A stretch of DNA of 64,000 bases, from contig NC_081201.1 in NCBI RefSeq assembly GCF_902713425.1, forward strand, positions 13,967,362 to 14,031,361. The letters are read 5' to 3'. Positions 33,998 to 44,619 of this stretch are shown one piece after another. This DNA comes from Acipenser ruthenus (taxonomy: Eukaryota; Chordata; Actinopteri; Acipenseriformes; Acipenseridae). How positions within the stretch are numbered: the first letter of the stretch is position 1; every line of letters begins with the position of its first letter. Both the position numbers and the translations under genes were made by a program. Below the pieces are notes generated by a model. The model searched no databases and was not told the DNA's origin. It saw only the letters and a list, made by a program, of their open reading frames with translations.

Positions 33998-34086
33998 CTG
34001 TGGGCCACACAGCCTCTCTACAATTTTCAGGTAGGTGGGTTTGATTAGCTGCTCTCCAATATTGTGCGGCTTTTTAGCCTTGGCAA

Positions 34087-34431
34087 TTAATAGCGAACAC
34101 TCAAATGACGCCTCCGTGGCTCTGTGTAAATCACTGCCTGCTCTTTCAAATGCTTTTCTGATGTCTGTGGATCTTTTTGATAGTGCAAACTGCTTCTTCC
34201 TCTCAAAAAATCCTGACCTTCACCAATAGTCTCCTGGTGTTTTGTTTCCTGGTGTCGTTGCATTTTGCTTGGCTTCATGCTGTCATTAGCTAGCTTCTCA
34301 CCATAAATGACACATTCTGGCAGAGTCCTGTCCTGTCCTTCAATAAAACCGAAGTTAAGATAACTCTCGAGATATAGCCTTACTTTCTTTTTTGATGATG
34401 AGTCATCAGCACTTTTACGTTTCTTAGACAT
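34087..34431 (-). pseudogene. hAT transposase N-terminal part with BED-type finger
   Basis: The frame starts MSKKRKSADDSSSKKKVRLY. CVIYGEKLANDSMKPSKMQ followed by RHQETKH is a BED-type zinc finger, C-x2-C ... H-x-x-x-H, in which the second cysteine position reads tyrosine. Near 34205 the coding frame shifts and continues in the frame of the 32624-33997 part. As it stands the element probably cannot make a full transposase. Confidence 0.8.
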
Positions 34432-34726
34432 GTTGTTTTATTCATAAAATAGTAATGTTCTGACTGCAGGAAAAACGAGCTGCTAGCTTAAACTGATTGA
34501 GCGCGGGTCATTGACGTGCACAATTTTTTTTCGGGGAATTACTGCTTTTACGTTTCTCTGCCATTATTATTATTTTTTAGATTGGCCTTGGCATTGCAAG
34601 CATATGATTTTTAATAACATTTTAAAATGTATTAATTTTACAATTAAATTATAGTGGAACATTTTATGCATGTTTGACCTCAAGCAAATGAGATCACGCG
34701 CCCCCCCTGTGAACTCTGGCGCCCCC

Positions 34727-35599
34727 CTAAGGGGGGCGCGGGCCCCAGGTTGGGAACCACTGGTCTAGATCATTTTGAATGACCTTTGCTGCTTCAACAG
34801 TGTTTGCCACTCCTCCTATTTTTGTGTTGTGTGCAAATTTAACAAGTTTGCTTACTATACCAGAATCTAAATTATTAATGAAGATGAGGAATAGCAGAGG
34901 ACCGAGTACTGATCCCTGTGGTACACCACTGGTTACCTCGCTCCATTTTGAGGTTTCTCCTCTAATCAGTACTTTCTGTTTTCTAACTGTTAACCACTCC
35001 CTAATCCATGTGCATGCATTTCCTTGAATACCTACTGCGTTCAGTTTGAGAATGAATCTTTTATGCGGGACTTTGTCAAAAGCTTTCTGGAAATCTAAAT
35101 AAGCCATGTTGTATGCTTTGCAATTATCCATTGTCGATGTTGCATCCTCAAAATAATCAAGCAGGTTAGTTAGACATGATCTCCCTTTCCTAAAACCATG
35201 CTGACTGTCTCCCAGGATATTGTTACCATATAGGTAATTTTCCATTTTAGATCATCTTGTAGTTTCTATAAGTTTATATATAATAGAAGTCAGGCTTATT
35301 GGTCTGTAGTTACCTGGTTCGGTTTTGTCTCCCTTTCCAGGGGATTTGTTTATTTTAAGAGCTCCTAGTCCCTTTAACACTTCTGCCTCTGTTATGCTAA
35401 AGTTATTTAAAATTGGAAAGGAACAGGTTGACATGTGGGGCATGTTGTCCGTGTCCTCCTTTGTAAAAATCTGTGAAAAGTAATCATTTAATATATTTGC
35501 TATTTTTTTTTCTTTGTCTATGATTTTGCCACTTGTGTCTCTTAGACATTTAACCTCCTCTTTGAATGTTCTCTTGCTGTTATAATATTGGAAAAACAT
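34727..35599 (-). pseudogene. CR1-like LINE reverse transcriptase domain
   Basis: Two frames (35252-35599, 34727-35245) cover the [71 protein letters not shown] and LVKFAHNTKIGGVANTVEAA. The catalytic box usually written FADD reads FAHN here, so the enzyme would be inactive. The right-hand 50 bases include the hAT end, the target duplication and flank. Confidence 0.88.
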
Positions 35600-35932
35600 T
35601 TTGGAATTGGTTTTAGCCCCCTTAGCAATATTGATTTCTATCTCTCTTTTGGCCTTTCTAACTTCCTTTTTGACTTGTGTTTGCAGATGTGTTTGAGTTG
35701 TGTTTGTAAAAACCTGTGAAAAGTAATCATTTAATATATTTGCTATTTATTTTTCTTCATCTATGATTTTGCCACTTTCTAACATCCTTTTTGACTTGTG
35801 TTTGCAGTTCTAAGTCCTCTTTCTGTGTACTTTGTTTTTGGTCCCTTTTAAACGCTCTGTAAAGTGCCTTTTTTCGTGGAATATTTTTTTTTAATTGATC
35901 TATTAAACCATTTTGGCCATTTTGTTTTAGAT

Positions 35933-36974
35933 TTAGATTTGTCTACTTTTGGGATATAATTGTTTTGTGCCTCTAGTACTACATTTTAAAAAAAACAGCC
36001 ATCCTTTTTCTGTGGATGTTTTCTCTATTTTACTCCAATCTACTTCTGTTAGTCTCCATTTCATACCTTCATAGTTTGCTTTTCTAAAATTGTAAACCTT
36101 AGCTTTAGTCATTACTTTTGGGGTTTTAAAAAATATTTCAAATGAGACCATGTTGTGGTCTGAGTTTGCCAATGGCTCTCTGACCTCTGTTTTAGTTATT
36201 CTGTCTTCATTATTTGCAAAGACTAAGTCAAGGCATGCCTCCCCTCTAGTCGGTGCCTTGACAAATTGCGTTAGGAAGCAGTCATTTGTCATTTCCACCA
36301 TTTCAATTTCGTCCGTCGTGCCCCCCCATCGGGTTTTCCCTTTTTATACAGGGGAAGTTGAAATCCCCCATTAGTATGGCTTCTCCTTTTCTACACGCAT
36401 TTCGAATGTCATTGTACAACAGATTATTTTGCTCAGCATCTGAATTTGGCGGTCTATAGCATGCTCCTATTATTATGCCCTTTGAATTTGTGTCCATTAT
36501 TCTGACCCATATTGATTCTGCATTGTTTTCTTTGTCCTGATTTAACACCTGGGCTTCAAGGCTATTTCTTATGTATAGCGCTACCCCTCCGCCTCTTCTG
36601 TCCTGCCTGTCTTTCCTATACAGTGTGTACCCACTAATATTATATTCGTCTCCATCACTCTCAGACAACCAAGTTTCTGTAACACCTATCACGTCGTAGT
36701 TACTTGTTAGTGCAGTAGCTTCAAGTTGTAACATTTTGTTTCTGAGACTTCTAGCATTAAGGTAAATACATTTAATAGTGGTCTTACCTGAGTTGTTGCC
36801 CTTGTTTTGATGTAGTCTCCCTTCTGTTTTTTTGTTTTCTCCCCCCTTCCTTTCTACTTTAAATGCTTCTGTACCGCCTGAAGGATCTTTTCTCCGAGTA
36901 GATTGGTTCCCTTTCTGTTTAAGTGCAGTCCGTCCCACCTGTATAGATAGTCCTTGTTGTAGAAAGTGCTCCAA
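35933..36974 (-). pseudogene. CR1-like LINE endonuclease domain
   Basis: An APE-type endonuclease that nicks target DNA. The motifs are IKCIYLNARSLRNKM, VIGVTETWLSE with the catalytic glutamate, RRGGGVALYIRN and ILMGDFNFPCI. In a second frame comes LANSDHNMVSFEIFF with the SDH motif. The change of frame falls near 36302. All the usual catalytic blocks are readable. Confidence 0.88.
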
Positions 36975-37006
36975 TGTTCAAGAAAGGTGAAGCCTTCCTG
37001 TGTGCA

Positions 37007-37744
37007 TCACGATTTCAGCCATGCATTTTGATTTTGTATTTCCAGCTGTCCATATGGTCCTTTGCAAGGCGCGGGCAGTATCCCAGAAAATACCACAGTT
37101 TTGGTCTTGTCTTTTAATTTCCTTCCTAGCTCTCTGAATTTGTTTTGCAGGGATCTTGGCCTGTCTCTTCCAATGTTGTTTGTACCAATGTGGACTACTA
37201 CTACCGGGTCATCTCCTGTTCGTTCTAGGAGCCTGTCCACATTCTCAGTGATGTGCTTGACAGAGGCTCCTGGAAGGCAGCACACTGTTGTAGTAAGAGG
37301 GTCCAAACTGCAAACTGAACTTGCTGTGTTTCTCAATATGGAGTCCCCATCAATCATGACCTCCCTTCTTTTTGCTGCCTGGCCAGCACTGTTTATAGGG
37401 TCCTGGATGTTGTTCCTTTCATTCTCTTGATGTTGGTTTTGGTCATCTAAAAGTTGAAGTGGCTCAAATTTGTTGGATGTCTGGATTTCTGGTGGTTGTG
37501 TTTGACAAAGTTTCTTTTTTTCCCTGCTTCTGCCCATCTGAACCCAGCTGTTTCGACTCTCTTCCAACTCCCTGGTGGCTTTCAGTCTGCTAGGGGTGCA
37601 GACTTCCATGAATTGTGGGTGTGTCAGCTCCTCAAGCTCCTGTTGCTGTCTCATTTCCTCCAGCTCCTTTTCTAGCAGGCTTAATTGCTGAAGCAAGTCC
37701 TGGATCGTGCGGCACTTTACACAAACTTGGTTGTGTAAGACCAT
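37007..37744 (-). CDS. CR1-like LINE ORF1: coiled coil plus SGNH esterase-like domain
   Basis: The 245-residue frame starts MVLHNQVCVKCRTIQDLLQQ. Residues about 15-45 are a leucine/glutamate-rich coiled coil. From residue 127 comes REVMIDGDSILRNTASS, with the GDS block of SGNH hydrolases. VVVVHIGTNNIGRDRP near 184-199 has the GTNN block. ORF1 proteins with an esterase domain are known in CR1 and related LINEs, where they bind RNA and may act on lipids or esters. The frame is open over its visible length but ends at a stop before a clear terminal histidine block. Confidence 0.8.
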   Translation of the reverse strand: MVLHNQVCVKCRTIQDLLQQLSLLEKELEEMRQQQELEELTHPQFMEVCTPSRLKATRELEESRNSWVQMGRSREKKKLCQTQPPEIQTSNKFEPLQLLDDQNQHQENERNNIQDPINSAGQAAKRREVMIDGDSILRNTASSVCSLDPLTTTVCCLPGASVKHITENVDRLLERTGDDPVVVVHIGTNNIGRDRPRSLQNKFRELGRKLKDKTKTVVFSGILPAPCKGPYGQLEIQNQNAWLKS

Positions 37745-37882
37745 TTTTTTTTTAGTTTAGTGTAGCTTCTGCAGCTGTCAACCTGTTTTCAACTATGTTG
37801 TACTTGTCCACTTGTACTTCTCCCACGATGTCTAGACCAGATTGAACATTTTCCATCCATTTAGTAAAGAAAGAGCATCCAT

Positions 37883-37955
37883 TGGAGAATGCGGGTATCA
37901 ATCCCACTACTTCTCGCATGCTAATCGAGCGCTCTACCATTTGAGCTAATTCCCC
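37883..37955 (-). tRNA. tRNA-Ala(AGC)
   Basis: The minus strand reads GGGGAATTAGCTCAAATGG, with anticodon AGC in the loop of TCGATTAGCATGCGA, and a T arm around GGGATTGATACCC. 73 bases, with a seven-pair acceptor stem (GGGGAAT/ATTCTCC, including a wobble). Reads as a normal vertebrate tRNA-Ala with a changed base in the anticodon stem. Confidence 0.85.
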
Positions 37956-38151
37956 ACATTTGACAAAGTATGACACATGGCTGCCCAGAGCTAGGCGAAA
38001 ATGATTCTCTTATTTTCATTTAATGTTTCAGACAGTTGTTGCCGTAGGTTTCGTTCTTTCTTTTTGTCCTCATTACCAGTAAAAAACTTTTGTTCTCAAG
38101 TAAGACCAGATTGAACATTTTCCAACCATTAGGTAAAGAAAGAGCATCCAT

Positions 38152-38224
38152 TGGAAAATGCGGGTATGGATGCCGCTATTTCTCGCATGCTAAGCGAGTG
38201 CTCTACCATTTGAGCTAATTCCCC
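38152..38224 (-). tRNA. tRNA-Ala(AGC), second unit
   Basis: Same body as the first copy, with anticodon AGC and the stem change of copy one absent. The T-arm and acceptor have a few substitutions (ATTTTCC at the 3' side weakens one pair), so it may be mildly decayed. Confidence 0.82.
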
Positions 38225-38599
38225 ACACTTGACAATGAATGACACGTGGCTGCCCAGAGCTAGGCGAAAATGATTCTCTTATTTTTATTTAATGATGTTT
38301 CAGACAGTGCTTGCCGTAGGTTTCATTCTTTCTTTTTGTCCTCATTACCAGTAAAAAACTTTTGTTCTCAAGGAAGACCAGGGCCCTGTTTCAGAAAGCA
38401 GGTTTAACAAACTCTGAGTTTAAACCTGAACTCTGGGTTGACTAACTGAGTTGTCAAACTCAGAGTTTTCGGTTTCAGAACAGGTGATAACAATGAGTTC
38501 AATCAACTCTGAGTTAAGTTAACCCTGAGTAAAGCGCGTGCATGAGGAGATAAAAAGCCCTCATCAAAAGAACGCAGATAACCTGATTCGTCATGGCAA

Positions 38600-38824
38600 C
38601 AGGAGAATAAAGGGCTCGAACCTTCTAATTCTCCCCAGAGAAGATAGAAATATTAATGAATGCGTATGCAGAATAAGAGTATATATTTAAGAAAAAAAGC
38701 AATACCGTAGCAGCAGCAAAATAATGTGAGCTGGCGTGGCAGGAAATTGCTGACCGAGTCAATGTGTGAGTATTAATTGAACAAAAAGAAAAGTTTTATC
38801 TCGAGTGTTCCACTTATTCAACAT

Positions 38825-38909
<85 letters not shown>

Positions 38910-39801
38910 GTGTGTGTGTGTGTGTGTGTGTGCGCGTGTTTAATATTTATGCAGGTGCAACCCAACCGGCACAAAACGTACTTGGCAGCAACTGAAGATG
39001 AAATATAGAAATATACTTCAAACAGGTAAGGTATAACTTCATTACAAGCAATTGTTATGTTGTTTAGCCTACCCTACCTAATTAAACCGCATTCAGTGGC
39101 TACATTCAACATGTGATATATTTAAGTAGTTAGTGAAATTTTCTAAGCAAAAAAAAAAGTAAATTTTTCAGCCATCCCAACACTGCTAGTATTTAATATT
39201 GTCTATTTGAAAGTAACACCTAAATGCCTTTATACATACAAGTCTCCAAATTTGTGCTTACTGGACATGTTCAAATTTGACCTCCATAGCCAATAGAAAA
39301 AAGGCTGAGGGCCAAAAAACAGGTGGGAGTCCACCACCACCACCACTCACAGAGGCTGAAGAGATGGCCGTCAGTCAAAACAGTGGGCGACCTATTGCTG
39401 AAGGCATCTCTGGAGGAAGCTCATCTGACCCAACCACCCGCCAGGACACAAGGGCCTACATAAGAGGTTAGTTATTCAAATTAATGATATATGTACATTC
39501 ATCCTTTTGCCAGTGTTAGCTCAGTGACGCCCACCCATCCATTTTAGACACAACTTGGCACACTGATTTTCTTGTAGTGGTACAATTCTTTGCAATTGAC
39601 TGCTGTTACTCCTTCAGACATCATAATCTATTTTAAGGTGACTCGAGAGTTATATATTTGAAAAATTGTGATGTGGCCTGTACACTGTTGTAAAAACAAA
39701 ATTCAAATTAGGTGGGGCACTTTTCTGGGTAAAGTTAGAATTTAACTGTCTAATCTTCTTCATCTTCTACCAGTTACTGATGGTGTAATCTGTCTGGTGG
39801 A
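38600..39801 (+). pseudogene. Harbinger Myb/SANT-like gene, 5' exons
   Basis: This protein partners the transposase and binds element ends. Exon-like blocks: 38618-38768, with SANT-like residues in shifted frames (for example WQEIADRVN); 38955-39025, reading NPTGTKRTWQQLKMKYRNIL and ending at GGTAAGG; and 39285-39470, reading NRKKAEGQKTGG and PPPPPLTEAEEMAVSQNSGR with a donor-like GGTTAGTT. A further block at 39774-39801 begins after CTACCAG and reads VTDGVICLVEP. The Polinton sits in this last block. The first block contains stop codons, so the gene is decayed. Confidence 0.75.
38832..38940. repeat. (AT)n and (GT)n microsatellite
   Basis: About 75 bases of TA repeat pass into about 25 bases of TG repeat, in an intron of the Harbinger Myb-like gene. 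Confidence 0.95.
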
Positions 39802-39807
39802 GCCTTC

Positions 39808-39975
39808 AATAGTAATATTACTATAGCTTATGTCAAAAGTCTAATTTATGACCCTTTTGACCTTTTTTTGACCTTATAGGTATGAAATCATGAATATATA
39901 ATGAGGGGGCGTTGATTTATGAATTTATGAATATATAATGAGGGGGCGGATATGCTTATTGAATATATGCTTATA
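39808..39975 (+). repeat. Polinton left terminal inverted repeat
   Basis: Matches the complement of 54545-54711 with a few indels. The word GAATATATAATGAGGGGG occurs twice inside it, and in the right repeat too (once with a shorter G run). Confidence 0.9.
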
Positions 39976-42395
39976 TATGCCTATAAACTTATTGCACGTC
40001 TTTTATAAGATATGTACAAAAATCAGTGTTTAATTGTGTTATTTATGTAATCAGGGGATAGTGGGTAAGTTTTATAAATGCTTATGTTAACTTATGCTTG
40101 GTGCAGACAACATTAAAGTCTTAGTATTGCTTGGTGCAGACAACATTAAAGTCTTTTTTTTTTTTTTACATAAGCCACTTGAAAAAAGGAGAAAGTTTAA
40201 AAGAGGGTATTAAAAGAAAAAAGAAAAAAAAAGAACACAACTACTTAGCCATTTTAAAAGCATTTAAACATTACACACACACACACACACACACAGAAAT
40301 CAGAGTACGAGGTGCAGTGATTTTACATTTTGGTATGTTTTGCGTATACATATTTTTTTACTAGGCACTGTTAAAAGCAAAAGATATTTACACATACAGA
40401 ATCCAATAGATGAAACAGGAGAAAGTTTAAAACAGCGTATCACAAAATAAACCAGATATTAAATTAAATATTTATAAAAAAAAGAACAAAACAAAACAAA
40501 ATCTACCAAAGTACAATTTCTGAAAAAGCTCTCTCTCTCTCTCTCTTACCGTTTTCAAAAAAAACTCCCCAGGACAACCGCTTAAGTACAGTCTGAATTC
40601 TCTCCCTCGCAGACAACTACAGCCAACTGCACTCATCAAACTTTAGCAGAAGAATGACTGCAAACTCGCTCTGTGACTTAAATAGGGGTCGGTTCCTTTG
40701 GCTTCGAACATGTGCGCAACTTCCTATAGGTACACTTACATGCACGCGCACATGAGCACAGGCACTGAGACACCCCCACACACAGACACCCACACAGACA
40801 CATAACCACCCGCTATGAACAGACAGGCGTCTCGATGTATTAAAAACCACTGATACCTATTTGTTAGAGGAAGGCACCCTGCAGAGAAGGCTTTTGAAAT
40901 GTGTGAATCTTGATGCCTTAAGGTTTGGGTCTCAGCATGGTAGACACTCCTAGGGCTATTTCAAATGAATATACAGATTTTGTATATATTAAGGAGCTTG
41001 CATACTTTTGTTAAGATTAAAACCTGGAATCAATTCTATAAATAAAAACTGTTTAAGCGTGTTTGGTTGTTTGTGTTTGTTTGTTTGTTTGCTTGTTTTT
41101 TTTTTTTAAAAAGATAAAATGAGAGCATTTTTATCCTGACGCAAATAAAATTAAAAATGCTCAAATGAAAGACGTATTAAAAATATATTGCATGAACATT
41201 TTATGCCTGTAATACCGCGTAAAGAAAATAGATTTAACTAAGCCTCCGTTTAACTATAAACAAACAAACAGGTATAAGTATATGCTATTGCAAAGTTTGG
41301 TTATTCGCACCGTACCAATAAAACTTGTGGAATTGAATATAACTGTAGAAAAACAAAATGTTATGATTCTGTAGGAAACAAATGAAGGAAAATTAAACAC
41401 AGATGTAAATGAATAAAACAAACATGTTTTAGGGAATAAGGGCTACGGTTTTGTAGCATATTTAGCGTGTCTGAAAAACCGAAAATCATTTGTGAGGTGA
41501 GAATCGTGGCACCGCTTAGTCTAGTTCTTTAACATATCCGACTTAGGGTGGCGGGATGGCTGATTATGTTGGAAAGCACAATGTTATTTCAACGTGAATA
41601 TATATTGATCACAGCGATGCCGTTTAGTCTGGTAGGGGCGACAAGCCTAGTGAATGATATTTCAAACTGGATTTAGTTTTGGGGCATAACGATTAGAAAA
41701 TAAAATAAGAGAAAAATCTGTGTTATATTGCAAATAAAATAAGAGAAAATAATTAAGTGTTTTATCACCGCCAGTTTTTGAATAGCCTCCGATCAGGATA
41801 ATCTCCAGTAGCTTTGAATAGGCTCATACACGGTTAAACTATTCTACCGATGCTGCAAATCATGAATACGTTTTTACTGTTTTTAGATTTTAAAACTATG
41901 TGAACATAGTACATCGTTATGTTTTTAAAACGGCGAATGTTGACCCGCTCCAGTTGTAATGCTCCTTTACGTGTATCTAAAATGAATCGTGTTATAAAAC
42001 AGATTGTATAAATTCGTTTACAAAACGAATGAGAATATTTTTTTGCTTGTAATACTGAGTAAAGAAAAATAGAAATAACTAAACTATATAAACTATAAAA
42101 ACAAAACATACAAGTATATCTATATGCTTCGCCAATTCTTGTTTATTAACGGCATATCAATAAAAACCGTGATTTAAGCATAATAAAACATAATTTAAGC
42201 ATAATATCGAGAATATGGCGGTTGGTTTTGGGTAAGGGATTTAGAGTCCCTGAAAAACAAAAATCGTGGGTTAGATGAGAGGAGATTTGAGGCGCCGCCT
42301 AGTCTGGGTACCGCTCAGGTGTCGTGTTTATCTCCCCCAGGATAGGTTTTCCTGATCCGGCCCCCTGTGGTTACAAATGCATTTACCGCGGATCT
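39976..42395. other. Polinton left non-coding region with diverged duplication
   Basis: No gene is recognised. GCTTGGTGCAGACAACATTA occurs twice in tandem near 40096-40150. Two long blocks resemble each other: about 41205-41560 and about 42040-42330. Both go from TGTAATAC and AAAGAAAATAG words through CTGAAAAAC to a CGCCTAGTCTGG/CGCTTAGTCTAG word. CA repeats lie near 40273 and 40770. Confidence 0.55.
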
Positions 42396-42500
42396 TTGAG
42401 AGTATAAAGCCCACTGCACAGTGCTATGCATACACTTCTGGAAAAGGACGATTCCTCTCAAGAACCATATCCCGTAAAGACCCACTTCAACTATAAATGG
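42396..42500 (+). promoter_or_regulatory. probable Polinton early promoter
   Basis: GAGTATAAAGCCC (TATA-like, 42403-42409) lies about 95 bases before the first ATG of the leader gene at 42497. It is followed by a GC-balanced stretch unlike the AT-rich surroundings. A GAGGCGCCGCC word upstream, near 42288, recurs near 53853, ahead of the minus-strand genes. Confidence 0.5.
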
Positions 42501-42626
42501 ACGGAGAATCAACCCGCAACAATGAAGTTCTAAATGGTAGGTCCTATGTTTAATGTTTAAATGCTGTTTTAACTCTGTGTGAAAAACAATGTTATGAAAT
42601 TGTATGGATTATAAATGCCGCTTTGT

Positions 42627-42838
42627 CTGTAAAATGTTAAAGATGTAACGTAAAAAATGTTTGAAACGCGTTTATAACTCAACGTGTAAGTCTCGATGTT
42701 TTTGTTTGTTTGTTTTTTGTTTGTTTGTTTGTTTGTTTGTTTGTTTGTTTTGTTTTTATATTGGCAGTAAAATGTTAAAGATGTAACGTAAAAAATGTTT
42801 GAAACGCGTTTATAACTCAACGCGTTAGTCGCGATGTT
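42627..42838. repeat. 72-bp direct repeat around a (TTTG)n microsatellite
   Basis: The stretch containing AAAATGTTAAAGATGTAACG and GAAACGCGTTTATAACTCAA occurs at about 42629-42698 and again at 42768-42838, on either side of a TTTG run (42705-42755). It lies in the first AT-rich interval of the leader gene. Confidence 0.85.
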
Positions 42839-43565
42839 TTGAATTGTTTATTCCTGTTTAGAAATGCATGTGGTGGTAATGTAGGCCGCCATTGCTTTTT
42901 GGATAATGGGGTTTTTAGATAATGAATGAAGACCTACGCGCGGTTTGGCTGGGTTGTCTTAATAGGTAGCCTGTTTACAGTATACCCTTTTTAAAAATGG
43001 GTTTTATTTTAAAAGAGTTAAGATGATGCATGTAAGTCAGATATATGAACACTACTATAAATACACACTTTAACATGATGAATTTTAGGCCTGTATTTTA
43101 TTTTATGTTGTTATTATTATTTATTTATTTATTTATTTAAAATGATATATTTTCACATTTTATAGATATCCAGGAGCTTATAGAAGAACATTTAATTTCA
43201 CACCAGGAGGAAGTAATTGAACAGCCTCCTACGATCGTTCCCCTCTCACCTACGTTGGTACTGCTGTCCCCCACATGGTTTTTGGAGAATCAAAATGGTG
43301 AGTTTTTTTCATTCGCTAAACCAAAATAGCGCGAGGGGTGTTTTTTTTTTTTTTTTTTTTTTTGCAGACGTATAAATATCTCCTTTAAATTGCAGATACG
43401 ATCCCTGGACACTGCATATCCCTAGAGTTACCAAGCGCTCTAGTCGTACCTGAGGACTTTTTAAATAACTTCTCAGTGACAGCCGACACGCCTAACAGTG
43501 AGTAAAATAGTAGTCATATTTATGTCTGTTTATGTTTATTAATAACAAATACAGAAATGTAATTA

Positions 43566-43568
<3 letters not shown>

Positions 43569-43613
<45 letters not shown>
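43569..43613. repeat. (AT)n microsatellite
   Basis: About 45 bases of AT repeat in a non-coding interval of the leader gene. Confidence 0.95.
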
Positions 43614-43615
<2 letters not shown>

Positions 43616-44619
43616 ATTGAATGATATTACAAGTTACAGACATTGTTTTTATTTTATTATGATTTCATTTTAAAAACATAGCTGATTCATTCTGTTTTTT
43701 AGAAGCTGACTACCTTGAAGATTCTGAACAATTGGAACAATACTTCATGACATCTTTCAGCAACCTAGCGTCAGACTCTGAATTGTCTAAAAATATGAAC
43801 CGTATTGTTTTATAGATTAATAAAATATGTTTGATCGTTTTTTTTTTCATAATTAACATTAATTATTTTTAGGTTAATAAAACATTCATATTCAACCATT
43901 TATATTATTTTATAAGATCCTGAAAAACCCGAAAGGAAAGACGTTGCCAGTACTTCAGAGGGCCTAGTTATACATGCAAAGACCCCCTTAGATCCTCCCA
44001 ATAAACATCAAAAATCTGAAAAAAGACCTCTCAAAAGTAAGTAAGTATTTAAAATGAAGGTGTTTTTTTTTTTTTTTTTTAAAGTATGTTAAATATTTCA
44101 TCAAACATCTGTTAATGTATTCTGTTCTGATTGTATATTTTGTCATATTTTCATTTAGAACGGCCCACTAGACGTACACTTCTTGTGGAAAGTGAATCTT
44201 CCGAGGACGAAACATCCTTCAGCAGAGACCCAGAGTCTAAAAGGCTGCGTAAAATTTCCGGAAGGTTTCTTACTTCGCTACAATCAAGAGCCACCCCTAC
44301 GCTCTCCAAAGTACCACAAAGGCTAAAACCTACGCTCCCCTCAACTTCAACTACTACTAGGTATCACAGCGTTGAGCTATTGAAACATGTAAAGTTGACT
44401 ATAGATCAGATCATTTACAGACACCCAGCTATAAGGGCCCTAGTTTCCGACCCAGAAGTGGCTCAGAATATACAAACATTAATTACCCTATTAAAAACGC
44501 TGGGTTTCTTAAAACAGTAGCAGGTGGTTCTGTGGTTAATTCTATAATCGTCCCCCAAAATACCTTAAATTCTGATCCCTCAACAAGTTCCCATACACAT
44601 AGTATGTCTACACCCCACA

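Larger units (their letters stand above)
32185..34762 (-). mobile_element. full-length hAT (Charlie/ZBED-like) DNA transposon
   Basis: The termini are CAGTGGTTCCCAACCT on the left and its complement AGGTTGGGAACCACTG on the right. The 8-bp target duplication GTCTAGAT lies at 32177-32184 and 34763-34770. The length is 2578 bp. It carries one transposase on the minus strand in two frames. It interrupts the CR1-like LINE between its RT and C-terminal regions. The target duplication is perfect, and the reading frame is nearly open, so the insertion is fairly young. Confidence 0.95.
31386..37750 (-). mobile_element. long CR1-like LINE, minus strand, split by an hAT element
   Basis: In 5' to 3' order on the minus strand: ORF1 with coiled coil and esterase-like motifs (37007-37744), AP endonuclease (35933-36974), RT (34727-35599) and the C-terminal region (31549-32112), with the 3' end near 31386. 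Without the hAT insertion at 32185-34762 it is about 3.8 kb, the fullest copy of this family in the window. It has several frame breaks. It also has an internal duplication: GTAATCATTTAATATATTTG with the words around it occurs near 35482 and again near 35724. Confidence 0.9.
37836..38375 (-). repeat. two tandem tRNA-Ala units (left half of the array)
   Basis: A unit of about 270 bp runs from AGATTGAACATTTTCC through a tRNA-Ala(AGC) gene to CAGTAAAAAACTTTTGTTCT. Two units lie here and two more at 56966-57470. The sequence CTGCCCAGAGCTAGGCGAAA follows each tRNA. The Harbinger element sits between the second and third units. Confidence 0.9.
42497..44520 (+). pseudogene. Polinton leader gene in short blocks, function unknown
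   Basis: Short reading blocks at about 42497-42536, 43167-43298, 43395-43497, 43703-43815, 43918-44036 and 44159-44520 are separated by AT-rich DNA. They have GT-like and AG-like boundaries, which suggests a spliced gene. The final block encodes a serine/threonine-rich basic stretch (RRTLLVESESSEDETSFSRD) and then a helical end with HPAIRALVSDPEVAQNIQTL. I do not recognise a family. Acidic, proline-rich early blocks followed by a helical tail would suit a regulatory protein, but that is only an inference. It is part of a fossil element. Confidence 0.5.

Noticed and set aside
37062-37430. 122-residue plus-strand frame as a gene
   Set aside because: It lies opposite the LINE ORF1, which has clear motifs; it is a shadow frame.
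38805-39008. 67-residue frame with tyrosine-isoleucine repeats
   Set aside because: It is the translation of the TA/TG microsatellite.
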